Origin: an uncultured Gellertiella sp.
Lineage (GTDB): Bacteria > Pseudomonadota > Alphaproteobacteria > Rhizobiales > Rhizobiaceae
DNA length: 64,000 bases
Assembly: GCF_963457605.1 (NCBI RefSeq)
Contig: NZ_OY735139.1
Coordinates: forward strand, 434,001-498,000
Direction of reading: 5' to 3'
Made by a program: the position numbers and the translations under genes. This document shows, one piece after another, positions 35,742 through 44,657 of this stretch. A model generated the notes under the pieces. That model was not told the origin of the DNA and ran no database searches. It saw nothing but the letters and a program-made list of their open reading frames with translations. Numbering within the stretch: position 1 is the stretch's first letter; the number at the start of each line of letters is the position of its first letter.

Positions 35742-35772
35742 GAGCAGTTTCCGGTATGACTGAAAGCTGCTC
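35742..35772 (-). other. Intercistronic hairpin between fabF1 and adh
   Basis: GAGCAGTTTC pairs with GAAAGCTGCTC (one bulged base), loop CGGTATGACT. It begins at the stop codon of fabF1 and sits in the 86-base gap to adh, the longest within the downstream half of the cluster. Without a T-run it is more likely an mRNA stability or attenuation element than a terminator. Confidence 0.4.
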
Positions 35773-37055
35773 TAAGCCGGTTCCGCCGTCATGACAAGGC
35801 TTGCATTCTGTCCGCCAAAGCCGAAGGAATTCGACAGCACCGCCGAAACCCGCGCATCCCGCTTCACGTTCGGCACCACGTCGAGCACGATGGCCGGATC
35901 GGGATTGGTATAGTTGATGGTCGGCGGCAGGGTTCCCGACAGCATGGTCTGCAGCGAGAACACCGCCTCGACCGCCCCGGCGGCCGTCAGGGTATGGCCG
36001 ATCATCGATTTGTTGGAGGAGACGGGGATGCCCGCCAGCGCTTCGCCGAACACCGCGCGCATGGCGGAATATTCCATCTTGTCATTTTCCGGCGTCGAAG
36101 TGCCATGCGCATTGACATAGCCGATGTCGCTCTCGCCGAGCCCCGCATCCTCAAGTGCGGCGCGAATGGTGGCAATCGCCGGGCCGCCGTCGGGCGAGGA
36201 ACGGGTGCGGTGGAAATGGTCGGCCTTTTCGCCGCAGCCCTTGATGATGCCGAGTACCCTGGCGCCGCGGGCAAGGGCGGCATCCAGCGATTCCAGCACC
36301 AGGGTCGCAGCCCCTTCCGCGATGACGAAACCGTCGCGATCCTTGCTGAACGGCTTCGAGGCCTTTTCCGGCGGGTCGTTCTGGGTGGACAGCGCCGAGA
36401 GCAGCGAGAAGCGGATCAGCGCTTCGGCGCTGACCGAGCCATCGGTTGCAACCGTCAGCGCCCGGGTCGTGCGACCTTGCCGGATCGCCTCGACGCCAAG
36501 CTGGATGGCGGTCGCCCCCGAGGCGCAGGCCGTCGACAGCGTCACCGGCAGGCCACGCGTGCCGAACCGGTCGGCAAGCCGCTCGGAAATCGCGCCAAAC
36601 AGGATCGCCTCGTGAAAGACGGGATCAGGCCGCGCCCGCATTGCGGTCAGGAACCGGTCATAGGCATCGCCCGGCTTGACGGACGGCGGCGCACGGTCGG
36701 CAAGTTCAAACCGGGCATTCCATTCGGGCTCGATCGGCGGAGCGGCGAGAAACAGAGGACCGTTGAAATCGCCGGAAAGGCCCGCCTGCGCCAGTGCTTC
36801 CAGCGTCGTCTCCCGGGCAAAGGCATAGGAGCGCTCGACGGCGTTCAGCGCCGGAATGTCGATGAAATCGATCATCCCGGAAATCCGGGTCGACAGGCCG
36901 TCGGTCGGGAAGCGGCTGATCCTGCGGATGCCGGAGACACCCGAGGTCAGCGCCGTCCAGTTGTCCTTGAGGCCCTGTCCCAGCGAGGTGATGACGCCCA
37001 TGCCGGTAACGGCGACAATCGGGCGGCCCAGGTGATCGGTGGTGGACTGTGTCAT
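35772..37055 (-). CDS. 3-oxoacyl-ACP synthase of the VLCFA cluster, catalytic subunit type (FabF1XL)
   Basis: A 427-residue ketosynthase (KAS II fold) with the full Cys-His-His triad: Cys177 in STACASGATA, His317 in NAHGTSTPEND and His354 in SNKSMIGHTLTAAG. It condenses malonyl-ACP with a growing acyl chain on AcpXL. It lies 11 bases after the FabF2 gene. With the cysteine-less partner (37067) it may form a heterodimer. Confidence 0.92.
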   Translation of the reverse strand: MTQSTTDHLGRPIVAVTGMGVITSLGQGLKDNWTALTSGVSGIRRISRFPTDGLSTRISGMIDFIDIPALNAVERSYAFARETTLEALAQAGLSGDFNGPLFLAAPPIEPEWNARFELADRAPPSVKPGDAYDRFLTAMRARPDPVFHEAILFGAISERLADRFGTRGLPVTLSTACASGATAIQLGVEAIRQGRTTRALTVATDGSVSAEALIRFSLLSALSTQNDPPEKASKPFSKDRDGFVIAEGAATLVLESLDAALARGARVLGIIKGCGEKADHFHRTRSSPDGGPAIATIRAALEDAGLGESDIGYVNAHGTSTPENDKMEYSAMRAVFGEALAGIPVSSNKSMIGHTLTAAGAVEAVFSLQTMLSGTLPPTINYTNPDPAIVLDVVPNVKRDARVSAVLSNSFGFGGQNASLVMTAEPA

Positions 37056-37066
37056 GATGTGGTTCC

Positions 37067-38272
37067 TCAGGCGCCTGCCGAAAGCAGGGCAACGCCCTCG
37101 CCCCGCGCATGGCCGACGGTGGTCACGATGGCATGGGTTGCTGCTCCGGCCATCGGCGCTTCACGGGCGCTGTCGAAGGCCGGGACACGGGCACCGGCGC
37201 TGAGCGCCAGCGCTGCAAAGGCGAGCCCCAGCGGAAACTGCGCCTCGACCCCATGGCCGGACACGCCGCCATAGGCGCGCACCGGCACGCCGGGCAAAGT
37301 CTGGTCCAGCACCGCCTTTTCCCGCGCCGCCAGATCATGAAAGCCGGTGGTGCCGGAAAAGATCACGGTATCGGCGGCTGCCAGCGACCGGCCATCCTCG
37401 AGCAGACGGCCAAGCCGCGCCTCGAGCTTGCCCTCGTCCCGGCTGCCGCGATCCCCCTCGATGGCGTCGATGGTCGCATAGATTTTTGCGCCCCGCGCTT
37501 CGGCATGGGTCCGGCTTTCGAGCATCAGGAACGCGCCGACCGAGCCGAGGATCATCCCGCCGCCATCCTGCGGGTGACGCGACCAGAGCGGCTGCCAGCC
37601 GCCGCGCGCATGGCCCTGGATGGCCTCGATCAGCAGCATGATGTCGATCCGCTCCGCCGAAAAGGCACCGCCCACCAGCGTATGGGTGGATTGCCCGGCC
37701 TTGATCCGCGCAAAGGCGGTCTCGACGGCGGAAATGCCCGCGCCCTCCTCGCCCATGAAGGTGCGCGACGATCCGGTAACCTTGTGGACGATGGAGATAT
37801 TGCCGGCCATCAGGTTTGACAGCTGGGCCAGGAACAGGGTCGGGCGCAGCTCCGTGGTGAGCTTCTCGTTCAGCAACTGCTCGCGGTCATTGCGCTTCAG
37901 GCCCTCGTCGACGATCAGGCTGTCGACGGCGACATCGCGCTCGCCGCCACCGGCGGCGACGATCATGTCCATGGTGCCACAGGCCTCCATGTCGTCCTTG
38001 AAGCCGGAATCATCCAGCGCCAGGCCTGCGGCAAACACGCCGAGACGCTGCCAGTTTTCCATCTGGCGCTGGTCGCCACGCTTGGCGATCTGCCCGGACC
38101 AGTCGATCTCCGGCAGCGGATGCACCGGATAGGGCGCGAATTTTTCAGTCTCGACGCGCGGCTCCGGCGATGTTGCAGAGGTCAGCGCCGCGATATGGGC
38201 CTCCTTGCCGACGCCAAGGCAGGTGACGATGCCGATGCCGGTGATCACCACATCTGTTTCAGATTTGCTCAT
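37067..38272 (-). CDS. 3-oxoacyl-ACP synthase paralogue of the VLCFA cluster (FabF2XL), lacking the active-site cysteine
   Basis: A 401-residue KAS-fold protein. At the nucleophile elbow, where FabF1 has TACAS, this protein reads VTGSSRTFMGEEGAG (about 165-179); its only cysteines are at 18 and 98, far from the site. The two histidine regions are also altered: GTTGFHDLA (His312) and GGVSGHGVEA (His340). It therefore looks like a chain-length-factor-type partner rather than an active synthase. It overlaps fabZ by four bases. Confidence 0.88.
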   Translation of the reverse strand: MSKSETDVVITGIGIVTCLGVGKEAHIAALTSATSPEPRVETEKFAPYPVHPLPEIDWSGQIAKRGDQRQMENWQRLGVFAAGLALDDSGFKDDMEACGTMDMIVAAGGGERDVAVDSLIVDEGLKRNDREQLLNEKLTTELRPTLFLAQLSNLMAGNISIVHKVTGSSRTFMGEEGAGISAVETAFARIKAGQSTHTLVGGAFSAERIDIMLLIEAIQGHARGGWQPLWSRHPQDGGGMILGSVGAFLMLESRTHAEARGAKIYATIDAIEGDRGSRDEGKLEARLGRLLEDGRSLAAADTVIFSGTTGFHDLAAREKAVLDQTLPGVPVRAYGGVSGHGVEAQFPLGLAFAALALSAGARVPAFDSAREAPMAGAATHAIVTTVGHARGEGVALLSAGA

Positions 38273-38784
38273 AGTCTGTCCTCAACGCCCGGCGCGCCAG
38301 CGACGCGGCTTTCCCGGTCAAGACGGATCGCCTCGACCAGCCCGACCTCCTGCGCCCGGTTCTTCACGATATCGGCCAGCGGCACCTGATCGAAGGGTAC
38401 GGTGCGCAATTTCAGCTGCGCGTCGCAGACCTTCTTGCCGCCGGAGGTGATTTTCGCCCGCGTCACCGCAAAACCGGAGCCGTCATGTTCAAGCCCGACC
38501 TCGATGTCGAGCACGGCGGAAGGCTCGACAAAGGTGCGCATCTTGGCGCTGTCGACGGTCATCAGGAAAGGCATCGCGGCAAAATCCGAGATCGCCAGCA
38601 CCAGGAAACCGGACGCCTGCGCCATGGTCTCAATCAGCAAAACCCCGGGCACCAGTGGCATCCCGGGGAAATGGCCTTCAAAGACGGTGCTTTTCTCAGG
38701 CACGACCGACCGGGCGCGCAAAACGCGCCGGTGGAGGTCGACCGCCTCCACCTGATCGATCATCTGGAAATATTCCAGCAGCAT
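38269..38784 (-). CDS. FabZ-like 3-hydroxyacyl-ACP dehydratase of the VLCFA cluster
   Basis: A 171-residue hot-dog-fold protein with the FabZ active-site signature GHFPGMPLVPGVLLIETMAQ (His38, Glu52). It dehydrates 3-hydroxyacyl-ACP during chain elongation on AcpXL. Slightly longer than housekeeping FabZ (about 150). It begins 88 bases after acpXL and overlaps the next gene by four bases (ATGA). Confidence 0.92.
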   Translation of the reverse strand: MLLEYFQMIDQVEAVDLHRRVLRARSVVPEKSTVFEGHFPGMPLVPGVLLIETMAQASGFLVLAISDFAAMPFLMTVDSAKMRTFVEPSAVLDIEVGLEHDGSGFAVTRAKITSGGKKVCDAQLKLRTVPFDQVPLADIVKNRAQEVGLVEAIRLDRESRVAGAPGVEDRL

Positions 38785-38872
38785 GGAGGCCTCCGAACCA
38801 GAAATCAGGCGGTGTTGTCACGCGGGTGCCACGGCCGGGGATCACGCAGGACCCCGCCACGATGGCTTTCGA

Positions 38873-39151
38873 TCAGCCCTTGGCTGCGCGCAGCTCGTCA
38901 ATCTTGGTGCAAAGGTTCTTCAGCACGAAATATTCTTCGGTTGTAACCTTGCCCTCGTTGACTTCCTGAGTCCACTGTTCGAGCGGAATCTTGATGCCGA
39001 ATTCCTTGTCGATCGCAAAGACGATATCGAGAAAATCAAGGCTGTCGATGCCGAGGTCATCAATCGTGTGGCTTTCGGGCGTAATCGTCTCGCGATCAAT
39101 TTCGCTCGTTTCCGCGATGATGTCAGCAACCTTGTCAAATGTAGCAGTCAC
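38873..39151 (-). CDS. acpXL: Specialised acyl carrier protein AcpXL
   Basis: A 92-residue acidic carrier protein with the phosphopantetheine site IDSLDFLD (Ser37). The sequence, including [17 protein letters not shown] and [18 protein letters not shown], matches rhizobial AcpXL, which carries the 27-hydroxyoctacosanoyl chain. It uses a GTG start at 39151 preceded by TGAGGTAATGGC. First gene of the cluster; the promoter should lie in the 39152-39293 gap. Confidence 0.96.
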   Translation of the reverse strand: MTATFDKVADIIAETSEIDRETITPESHTIDDLGIDSLDFLDIVFAIDKEFGIKIPLEQWTQEVNEGKVTTEEYFVLKNLCTKIDELRAAKG

Positions 39152-39293
39152 GCCATTACCTCATGTCATATCAATTCAGGCTATCCTCATAGGGAAAGAT
39201 GACCCAAAAGCCAATGCTTTCCTCCCGCAGCGCGGAAATTTTGACAATGACCTGTTGCTGAAACAGCAATGGCAGGGCTGGAAATCGCAAGCC

Positions 39294-40643
39294 TCAGACG
39301 GCAATCGAGTGCCGACCCTTGCCATTGGCAAGGTAACTGTCAAAAACGGCGGCGGCAACCCGGGCAAAGGCCCGGCCCGTCTCGCTGAGCGTGAAGCCCG
39401 CCGAATCGCAGATCGCGATCCCGTCGCGGTCGCCGGCGGCAAAGACCCTGGCCTCGGCGATGACGGCGTCCGCAAGCCTGCCATGGGCGGCCCGCAGCGG
39501 CTCGAAGGCAAAGCCGAAATCGCACATGATCCGCTCGATCACCTCGGCGCGCAGCCGGTCATCGGCGGAAAGGGCGATGCCGCGCACCGCCGCCAGCCCG
39601 CCGCCCTCCACCATGCGCTGGTATTCGCCGGTGGCGGGCATGTTCTGCACATAACCCTGCGGCAATTGCCCGATGGAGGAGGCGCCGAAGCCGAGCAGCG
39701 CATCGGCGGCATCATCGGTATAGCCCTGGAAATTGCGCCGCAGCCGCCCTTCCCTGTCGGCAATCGCCAGCTTGTCCCCGGGCCTTGCGAAATGGTCGAT
39801 GCCGACAGGCTGATAGCCCGCCGCCACCAGCATTCCGGCGGCCCTCTGCATCTGCGCGAACCGGGCGCTTGCGTCCGGCAGCGCCTGTTCGGGGATCATC
39901 GTCTGGTGCTTCTTCATCCATGGCACATGGGCATAGCCGAACAGCGCGATGCGATCAGGCGACAGCGAGATGATGTCGGTAACCGTCGCTTCCAGCGTCG
40001 CCAGCGTCTGGTGCGGCAGACCATAGAGAATGTCGCAATTGACCGACCGCACGCCCCGCGCCCGGACCGCATCGACAACCTCTTTCGTCTGCGCAAAAGT
40101 CTGGATGCGGTTGATCGCCTTCTGCACGACCGGATCGAAATCCTGCACGCCGAGGCTCGCCCGCGTCATGCCGATATCGGCCAGCGCATCATAGCGCCCC
40201 TGATCGAGATCGTTCGGATCCATCTCGACGCTGATTTCGGCATCGCTGGCGAGCAGGAAATGGCTGCGGATATGGGCCATCAGGTCCCTGAGATCATCCG
40301 GCCTCAGCATGGTCGGCGACCCCCCGCCGAAATGGATGGCGGTAACGGTCACCTCTTCCTGTACCTCGCGGGCGACAGCCGCAATCTCGCGCTTCAGCGA
40401 GCGGAGATAGTGGGTGATCGGCGCATACTTCAGCGTGTGCCTGGTGTGGCAGGCACAGAACCAGCAAAGCCGGTCGCAATAGGGAATATGGAGATAGAGC
40501 GACAGCGTCTGCCCGGCCCGAAGCGCCCGCAGCCATTCTGTATAGGTGCTGCAATCGACATCCGCATGGAAATGCGGGGCGGTCGGATAGCTGGTATAAC
40601 GGGGCACGGCAGCCGAATATCTGGCCAACAGCTCTTCACTCAT
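39294..40643 (-). CDS. hemN: Oxygen-independent coproporphyrinogen III oxidase HemN
   Basis: A 449-residue radical-SAM enzyme of haem biosynthesis converting coproporphyrinogen III to protoporphyrinogen IX without oxygen. It has the HemN-type cluster CDRLCWFCAC (Cys56, 60, 63), FGGGSPTML and the C-terminal HemN domain. The ATG at 40643 with AGAGGAA is chosen over a TTG two codons upstream. The Fnr box at 40721 lies 77 bases upstream, matching low-oxygen expression. Confidence 0.95.
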   Translation of the reverse strand: MSEELLARYSAAVPRYTSYPTAPHFHADVDCSTYTEWLRALRAGQTLSLYLHIPYCDRLCWFCACHTRHTLKYAPITHYLRSLKREIAAVAREVQEEVTVTAIHFGGGSPTMLRPDDLRDLMAHIRSHFLLASDAEISVEMDPNDLDQGRYDALADIGMTRASLGVQDFDPVVQKAINRIQTFAQTKEVVDAVRARGVRSVNCDILYGLPHQTLATLEATVTDIISLSPDRIALFGYAHVPWMKKHQTMIPEQALPDASARFAQMQRAAGMLVAAGYQPVGIDHFARPGDKLAIADREGRLRRNFQGYTDDAADALLGFGASSIGQLPQGYVQNMPATGEYQRMVEGGGLAAVRGIALSADDRLRAEVIERIMCDFGFAFEPLRAAHGRLADAVIAEARVFAAGDRDGIAICDSAGFTLSETGRAFARVAAAVFDSYLANGKGRHSIAV

Positions 40644-40720
40644 GCGCAATTCCTCTCCGCACGCCGGTCGCGATGCCTTGAATGGGCAGTCAGATCTACC
40701 TTGGCTGGAACAGGGAAACT

Positions 40721-40734
40721 TTGACTTCGATCAA
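40721..40734. promoter_or_regulatory. Fnr/FixK-type box between hemN and fnrN
   Basis: TTGACTTCGATCAA, one base off TTGAT-N4-ATCAA. It lies 77 bases from the hemN start and 175 from fnrN; FnrN may also autoregulate through it. No second box is seen near fnrN. Confidence 0.82.
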
Positions 40735-40909
40735 ATTGCATCGTACCAACGGATATCCGGACGCCTTGGGCCATGGATATGTGCGGCGAATTGCCGGGGG
40801 CGGACGTCATACGGACCTGTTGAACTGGCCTTTCAAATTGAATAGGTCAGTGATCGGACGCAGCAGCCTCCGCTCCTCATAGTGTGTGCGGCGCTGCCGT
40901 GCGGGGTAG

Positions 40910-41638
40910 ATGATGGATATTCTACGCAAGGACATACATAATTCCGAGGTGCCGGTGGTGTGCCGGGCCTGCGAGGCCCGCCATGGCGGCGTCTGCGCAG
41001 TGCTGACCCCGCCCCAACTGACGGAATTGTCCAGGCATTCCACCCGGAAAATGGTGCATGCCGGCAACGAGGTTGTCGGCCAGGGCGAACAGATCTCGTC
41101 CTATTCGAATATCATGAAGGGGGTCATCAAGCTGTCGAAGATGATGTCGGATGGTCGCCAGCAGATCGTCGGGCTGCAATTTGCCCCCGACTTCATTGGC
41201 CGTCCCTTTCATGCCGAAAGCACGCTGACGGCGGAAGCCGCGACCGACACCGAGGTCTGCGTCTTTCCCAAGCAGGTCATGGAGCGGCTGGTCAGCGGAT
41301 CCCCTGAACTCGGTCACCAGCTGCACAATCAGGCGCTGAAGGAACTGGATGAAGCCCGCGACTGGATGCTGACGCTCGGGCGCAAGACCGCCCAGGAAAA
41401 GGTCGCAAGCTTCCTTTACCTGATCGCCACCCATCTCGACCCGGAAAAGGGCGAGGCGATGACCTATGAATTGCCGCTGTCACGCGCCGATATTGCTGAT
41501 TTCCTCGGCCTGACCATCGAAACCGTCAGCCGCCAGATGACCAAGCTGCGCAAGGACGGGGTGATCTCCATCGAAAACAACCGCCACGTCACCGTGCCGG
41601 TGATGGACCGTCTGCGCCGCGCCGCCGGCAACGACTGA
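40910..41638 (+). CDS. fnrN: Fnr-type oxygen-responsive regulator FnrN
   Basis: A 242-residue Crp/Fnr protein. Oxygen-sensing cysteines for a [4Fe-4S] cluster are present: Cys18, Cys21 and Cys29 (VVCRACEARHGGVC) plus Cys117 in TEVCVF. A cNMP-like sensor domain follows, and the C-terminal HTH has LTIETVSRQMTKL (about 206-218) with the E-x2-SR recognition residues of Fnr, fitting the TTGAT half site. FixK proteins generally lack this N-terminal cluster, so FnrN is the better name. Divergent from hemN. It is the probable regulator of cco, fix and hemN here. Confidence 0.93.
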   Translation: MMDILRKDIHNSEVPVVCRACEARHGGVCAVLTPPQLTELSRHSTRKMVHAGNEVVGQGEQISSYSNIMKGVIKLSKMMSDGRQQIVGLQFAPDFIGRPFHAESTLTAEAATDTEVCVFPKQVMERLVSGSPELGHQLHNQALKELDEARDWMLTLGRKTAQEKVASFLYLIATHLDPEKGEAMTYELPLSRADIADFLGLTIETVSRQMTKLRKDGVISIENNRHVTVPVMDRLRRAAGND

Positions 41639-41669
41639 TCCTCACCCGCCCGCAAGCGGCAAATGGATC

Positions 41670-42101
41670 TCACTTGTTGATGATGATCCGTGTATTGCCG
41701 AGCCCTTCGGCCAGCGCCATCGAGTAGAAGGTCGCGGCATTGTCGGGATGCAGCCGCACGCAGCCATGCGAGGCGGGCTTGCCGAGATGCTTGATGTCAT
41801 AGGTCGCATGGACGGCATATCCGCCATTGAAGAAGATCGCAAAAGGCATCGGCGCATTGTCATACTTCTTCGAGCGATGAAACCGCGATGCCCATTTCGC
41901 CGAATAACTGCCGGAGGGCGTGGAATAGCCAGGCCTTGCTGTCGAAACCGGCCAGATATATTTCTCCGAGCCGTTCTCATAGACGATCATCTTCTGATCG
42001 GAAATACTGATCCTGGCCACAAGACTGGAGGCCGCGGCAGGCGCAACCATCGCGCACAGGGCCAGAGATGCTGCACAGTAGAAAATTGCTGTCCTGTTCA
42101 T
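41670..42101 (-). CDS. L,D-transpeptidase (YkuD domain)
   Basis: A 143-residue exported protein: signal peptide to about residue 24 (VAPAAASS), then a YkuD domain with catalytic SHGCVRLH (Cys114, His112) and upstream HATYDIKHLGK. Such enzymes cross-link peptidoglycan or attach proteins to it; small forms like this are common in rhizobia. It converges with fnrN, 31 bases between stops. Confidence 0.88.
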   Translation of the reverse strand: MNRTAIFYCAASLALCAMVAPAAASSLVARISISDQKMIVYENGSEKYIWPVSTARPGYSTPSGSYSAKWASRFHRSKKYDNAPMPFAIFFNGGYAVHATYDIKHLGKPASHGCVRLHPDNAATFYSMALAEGLGNTRIIINK

Positions 42102-42302
42102 TTCCTCACCCGTCGGCCTGTCACGTCTCAGCCCCTCACAATTTCATTAGGGCACAAAGACGTTTACGGATGCTGAATATTTTCAAAACGGAAATTTAAA
42201 ATACTTTCGGTGATTGTACCATTTAAAGAAACTACATTTTTACACTACAAATTCTGAAAAATAACACCGGTTTCAACATCAACATCCGGCCTCAACGCAA
42301 AA

Positions 42303-42327
42303 CACCCCGATGCGATGCACCGGGGTG
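42303..42327 (-). terminator. Terminator-like hairpin after the RTX gene
   Basis: On the minus strand CACCCCG-GTGC-ATC-GCAT-CGGGGTG gives a 7-bp stem plus a three-pair inner stem, followed by TTTTGCG. It begins 41 bases after the stop codon of the RTX gene. Confidence 0.65.
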
Positions 42328-42367
42328 GTATTGGCTTGTGAGGTGCCTCTCGGCGCGGCAAAACCTG

Positions 42368-43873
42368 TCAGAACAGGAACAAGTCGCTGGCCGTGACACC
42401 TGCGGCAAAGCCAGTGAAGTGATGGGCGCTGGTCGAGTCGAATATGGCATATTTCGCCGCATTCAGCACATCCACTTCCCAATGCGAGCCATCGGCATTG
42501 TCGCCGCTGATGACAAGGGTCTTGCCCGACTGGCTGACATGGGCTTCCAGCCACTGCTTGGTATAGACGGCTTTGTCAGCAGCGCTGTCCGGCAGGTTTT
42601 TGGCATCGAAGACATCGGCGAACTTGATGTGATCCTGGCCCTTGGTGAAGTCCTTGATGATGGTGCGACCGTAATCGCCGGTGAAATCGAGGCTGTAATG
42701 GATGGACAGATCGTTTGCGATGGTACGAACAACCGTCTTCGTAACGCCGCCGAAGTAGAACGTGTCGCGGCCAGCACCGCCGGTCAGGGAATCACTGCCG
42801 GTGCTGGTGTCGCTGGTACCGCCCCAGAGATAATCATCGCCATCGCCGCCGAACAGCTGGTCGTTTCCGGCCTGACCCCAGACCACGTCATTGCCCTTGC
42901 CGCCATAAAGGTTGTCGTCGCCATTGCCGCCGAAGAGCGAGTCGGCACCGGCAACCACGCCCACGGCATCATCGCCATAAATCGTGTCGTCACCGTCACC
43001 GCCGTAAAGACTGTCATTGCCGGCATTGCCGAACAGCGAGTCATTGCCATCGCCGCCATAGACATGGTCGTCATGCGATGTCGCAATGACATTGTCGTCG
43101 CCGCCGAGGCCGAAATAGGTCGCGGCCTTGCCGTTCAGTGCTGCCGTGAAGAAGGCATCGCCGAGATTGATGTGATCGTCGCCGTCGGTGCCATGGATCA
43201 GCTTGCTGGTTTCCCGCAGGAAATCCGCGGCATGGACGCCGCTCAGGCTGTCAATGGAGATCGTTGCGCCATGGTCGGCGGGATCGGAGAGATTCATCAT
43301 GGTAAGGGCGAAATGCCTGACCCCATGGCTGTCGGTGGTCTGCGACACGGTGAACTGGAACTGGTCACCGCTGAGGCTGGTAACGGTCCGCGAACCCGGG
43401 TTCTGGCCGGCATGATCGACCAGATCGAGAACGCTGTTCACATCGGCATCCTTCAGCCGATAGAAGACATCGCGCAGATCCAGCTTGTCGAGTTCGGCGC
43501 TGCTGAAATCGGTAATGTGATCATTGCCCCAGAAAGACTGGAAATTGACATGGGACTGGGTTTCGGTGAGCAGAAACTCGAAGCGGTCGGCACCGGTCCC
43601 GCCGGTCAGCACATCATTGCCGGCGCCGCCATCGAGCACGTCGTCGCCGGTGCCGCCATCGAGCACATCGTTTCCATCGCCACCGCCAAGCCAGTCATTG
43701 CCATCGCCGCCGACTATCGTGTCATTGCCGCCGCCGCCACTGAGCACATCATTGCCGGCGAAACCATAGATGATGTCATCGGCAGCCCCGCCACTCAAAT
43801 GATCGTCGCCGTTGGTCCCGGTGACGAAGCTAAAAGCCGGAGGTGCAGAATTGGAAAAACTATTATTTGCCAT
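42368..43873 (-). CDS. RTX (hemolysin-type) calcium-binding protein
   Basis: A 501-residue secreted-type protein without a Sec signal. Two blocks of nonapeptide GGxGxDxLx repeats: N-terminal (about 18-95, e.g. [20 protein letters not shown]) and central (about 255-360, [20 protein letters not shown]). A non-repeat domain lies between, and the C-terminus ends [13 protein letters not shown], typical of type I secretion signals. Calcium should fold the repeats outside the cell. No protease, lipase or toxin motif is seen and no T1SS genes adjoin it. SD AGGAG precedes the ATG. Confidence 0.85.
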   Translation of the reverse strand: MANNSFSNSAPPAFSFVTGTNGDDHLSGGAADDIIYGFAGNDVLSGGGGNDTIVGGDGNDWLGGGDGNDVLDGGTGDDVLDGGAGNDVLTGGTGADRFEFLLTETQSHVNFQSFWGNDHITDFSSAELDKLDLRDVFYRLKDADVNSVLDLVDHAGQNPGSRTVTSLSGDQFQFTVSQTTDSHGVRHFALTMMNLSDPADHGATISIDSLSGVHAADFLRETSKLIHGTDGDDHINLGDAFFTAALNGKAATYFGLGGDDNVIATSHDDHVYGGDGNDSLFGNAGNDSLYGGDGDDTIYGDDAVGVVAGADSLFGGNGDDNLYGGKGNDVVWGQAGNDQLFGGDGDDYLWGGTSDTSTGSDSLTGGAGRDTFYFGGVTKTVVRTIANDLSIHYSLDFTGDYGRTIIKDFTKGQDHIKFADVFDAKNLPDSAADKAVYTKQWLEAHVSQSGKTLVISGDNADGSHWEVDVLNAAKYAIFDSTSAHHFTGFAAGVTASDLFLF

Positions 43874-44313
43874 GACATAACTCCTGTTGAACTAAAAAGT
43901 GAATTTTACTGGATTAATGCTGCGGTAGGTTGTGCGCCCTTGAAGCTTCAATTAATGATTAGTTAACTCACGTAACGTCATGTGTCTAGATATATTCCGT
44001 TTAATCCTACAACCTAACCCAAAAAAAGTACACAATCGACTTCTATATATTATATAGTACAATATATTATTTGTTATTACTTCAAAATTATTATTGCGTA
44101 TATCTTTTAGAATACGCTGTATATGACCCGATTTGAGGATAAAATTAACTAATTGATTTTCCTGAAATATAACCCATTTGGCCAAACCGGGTGACCCCCC
44201 TGCCCGACCGGAGGCCGCTTGCGGGCGGCGCGCAGGGGCTGCTGGAGCGTGGATAACCCCGCCGCGGCACGGTCAGCGGCAGGAACAGGCCCGTAACCCG
44301 CTTTCGGTCAATT
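43874..44313. other. AT-rich region upstream of the RTX gene
   Basis: About 440 bases. The part from 43890 to 44170 is the most AT-rich in the window, containing ATATATTATATAGTACAATATATTA-like sequence (about 44042-44070), while 44190-44310 is GC-rich again. A 77-codon AT-rich leftward frame (43952-44185) has no recognisable product. The low-GC patch next to an orphan RTX gene may mark acquired DNA. Promoter of the RTX gene presumably lies here. Confidence 0.45.
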
Positions 44314-44481
44314 TAGAGTTTGTCAGGGAAAAGTGGAATCCGGTTTTGCCGAAAGGACAAACGAAAACAAAGAAAATCAGAGTCTGTCAGGGAAAAGTGG
44401 AATCCGGTTTTCCCGAAAAGACAAACGAAAACAAAGGGCACTAGAGTCTGTCTGGTTCAATAAGAACCTGACAGACTCTAG
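44314..44481 (+). repeat. Two-hairpin intergenic repeat, copy 3 (first module duplicated)
   Basis: Composite of 168 bases: the first module (TAGAG..TTTGTC/GGGAAAA...TTTTCCC type) occurs twice in tandem, about 70 bases apart, then the terminal hairpin with stem GAGTCTGTC and loop CAATAAG region (GGTTCAATAAGAACC) ending CTAG. One half of the first copy has a changed base (TTTTGCC instead of TTTTCCC), which weakens its stem. Confidence 0.9.
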
Positions 44482-44657
44482 ACCGGCGCGGGGGCTCCCA
44501 ACCCCAAAATCGTCCCCGAAGGGCCAGGGGGATGCACGCCGTTTCGCGCTGAAACGGGGCATCTCACGCCATCTCCAGCGTCCTGCCGGGAACGGATCAA
44601 ACGGCATGGAGCCTCTGGTGACCGGGTCCGGGGGTTTTCGCGTGCTACCCGTGCGGC

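Noticed and set aside
39251-39275. TTGCTG-AAA-CAGCAA hairpin after hemN as a terminator
   Set aside because: The stem is short and lacks an adjacent T-run; left unassigned.
40832-40842. TTCAAATTGAA palindrome upstream of fnrN considered as a second Fnr box
   Set aside because: It lacks the TTGAT-N4-ATCAA arrangement and spacing.
42368-43873. Tandem repeats in this gene considered as a CRISPR or microsatellite array
   Set aside because: They are in-frame nonapeptide RTX codons with diverged bases, not identical repeats with spacers.
43952-44185. A 77-codon leftward frame in the AT-rich region
   Set aside because: AT-driven frame without ribosome site or recognised family; codon use is unlike neighbours.
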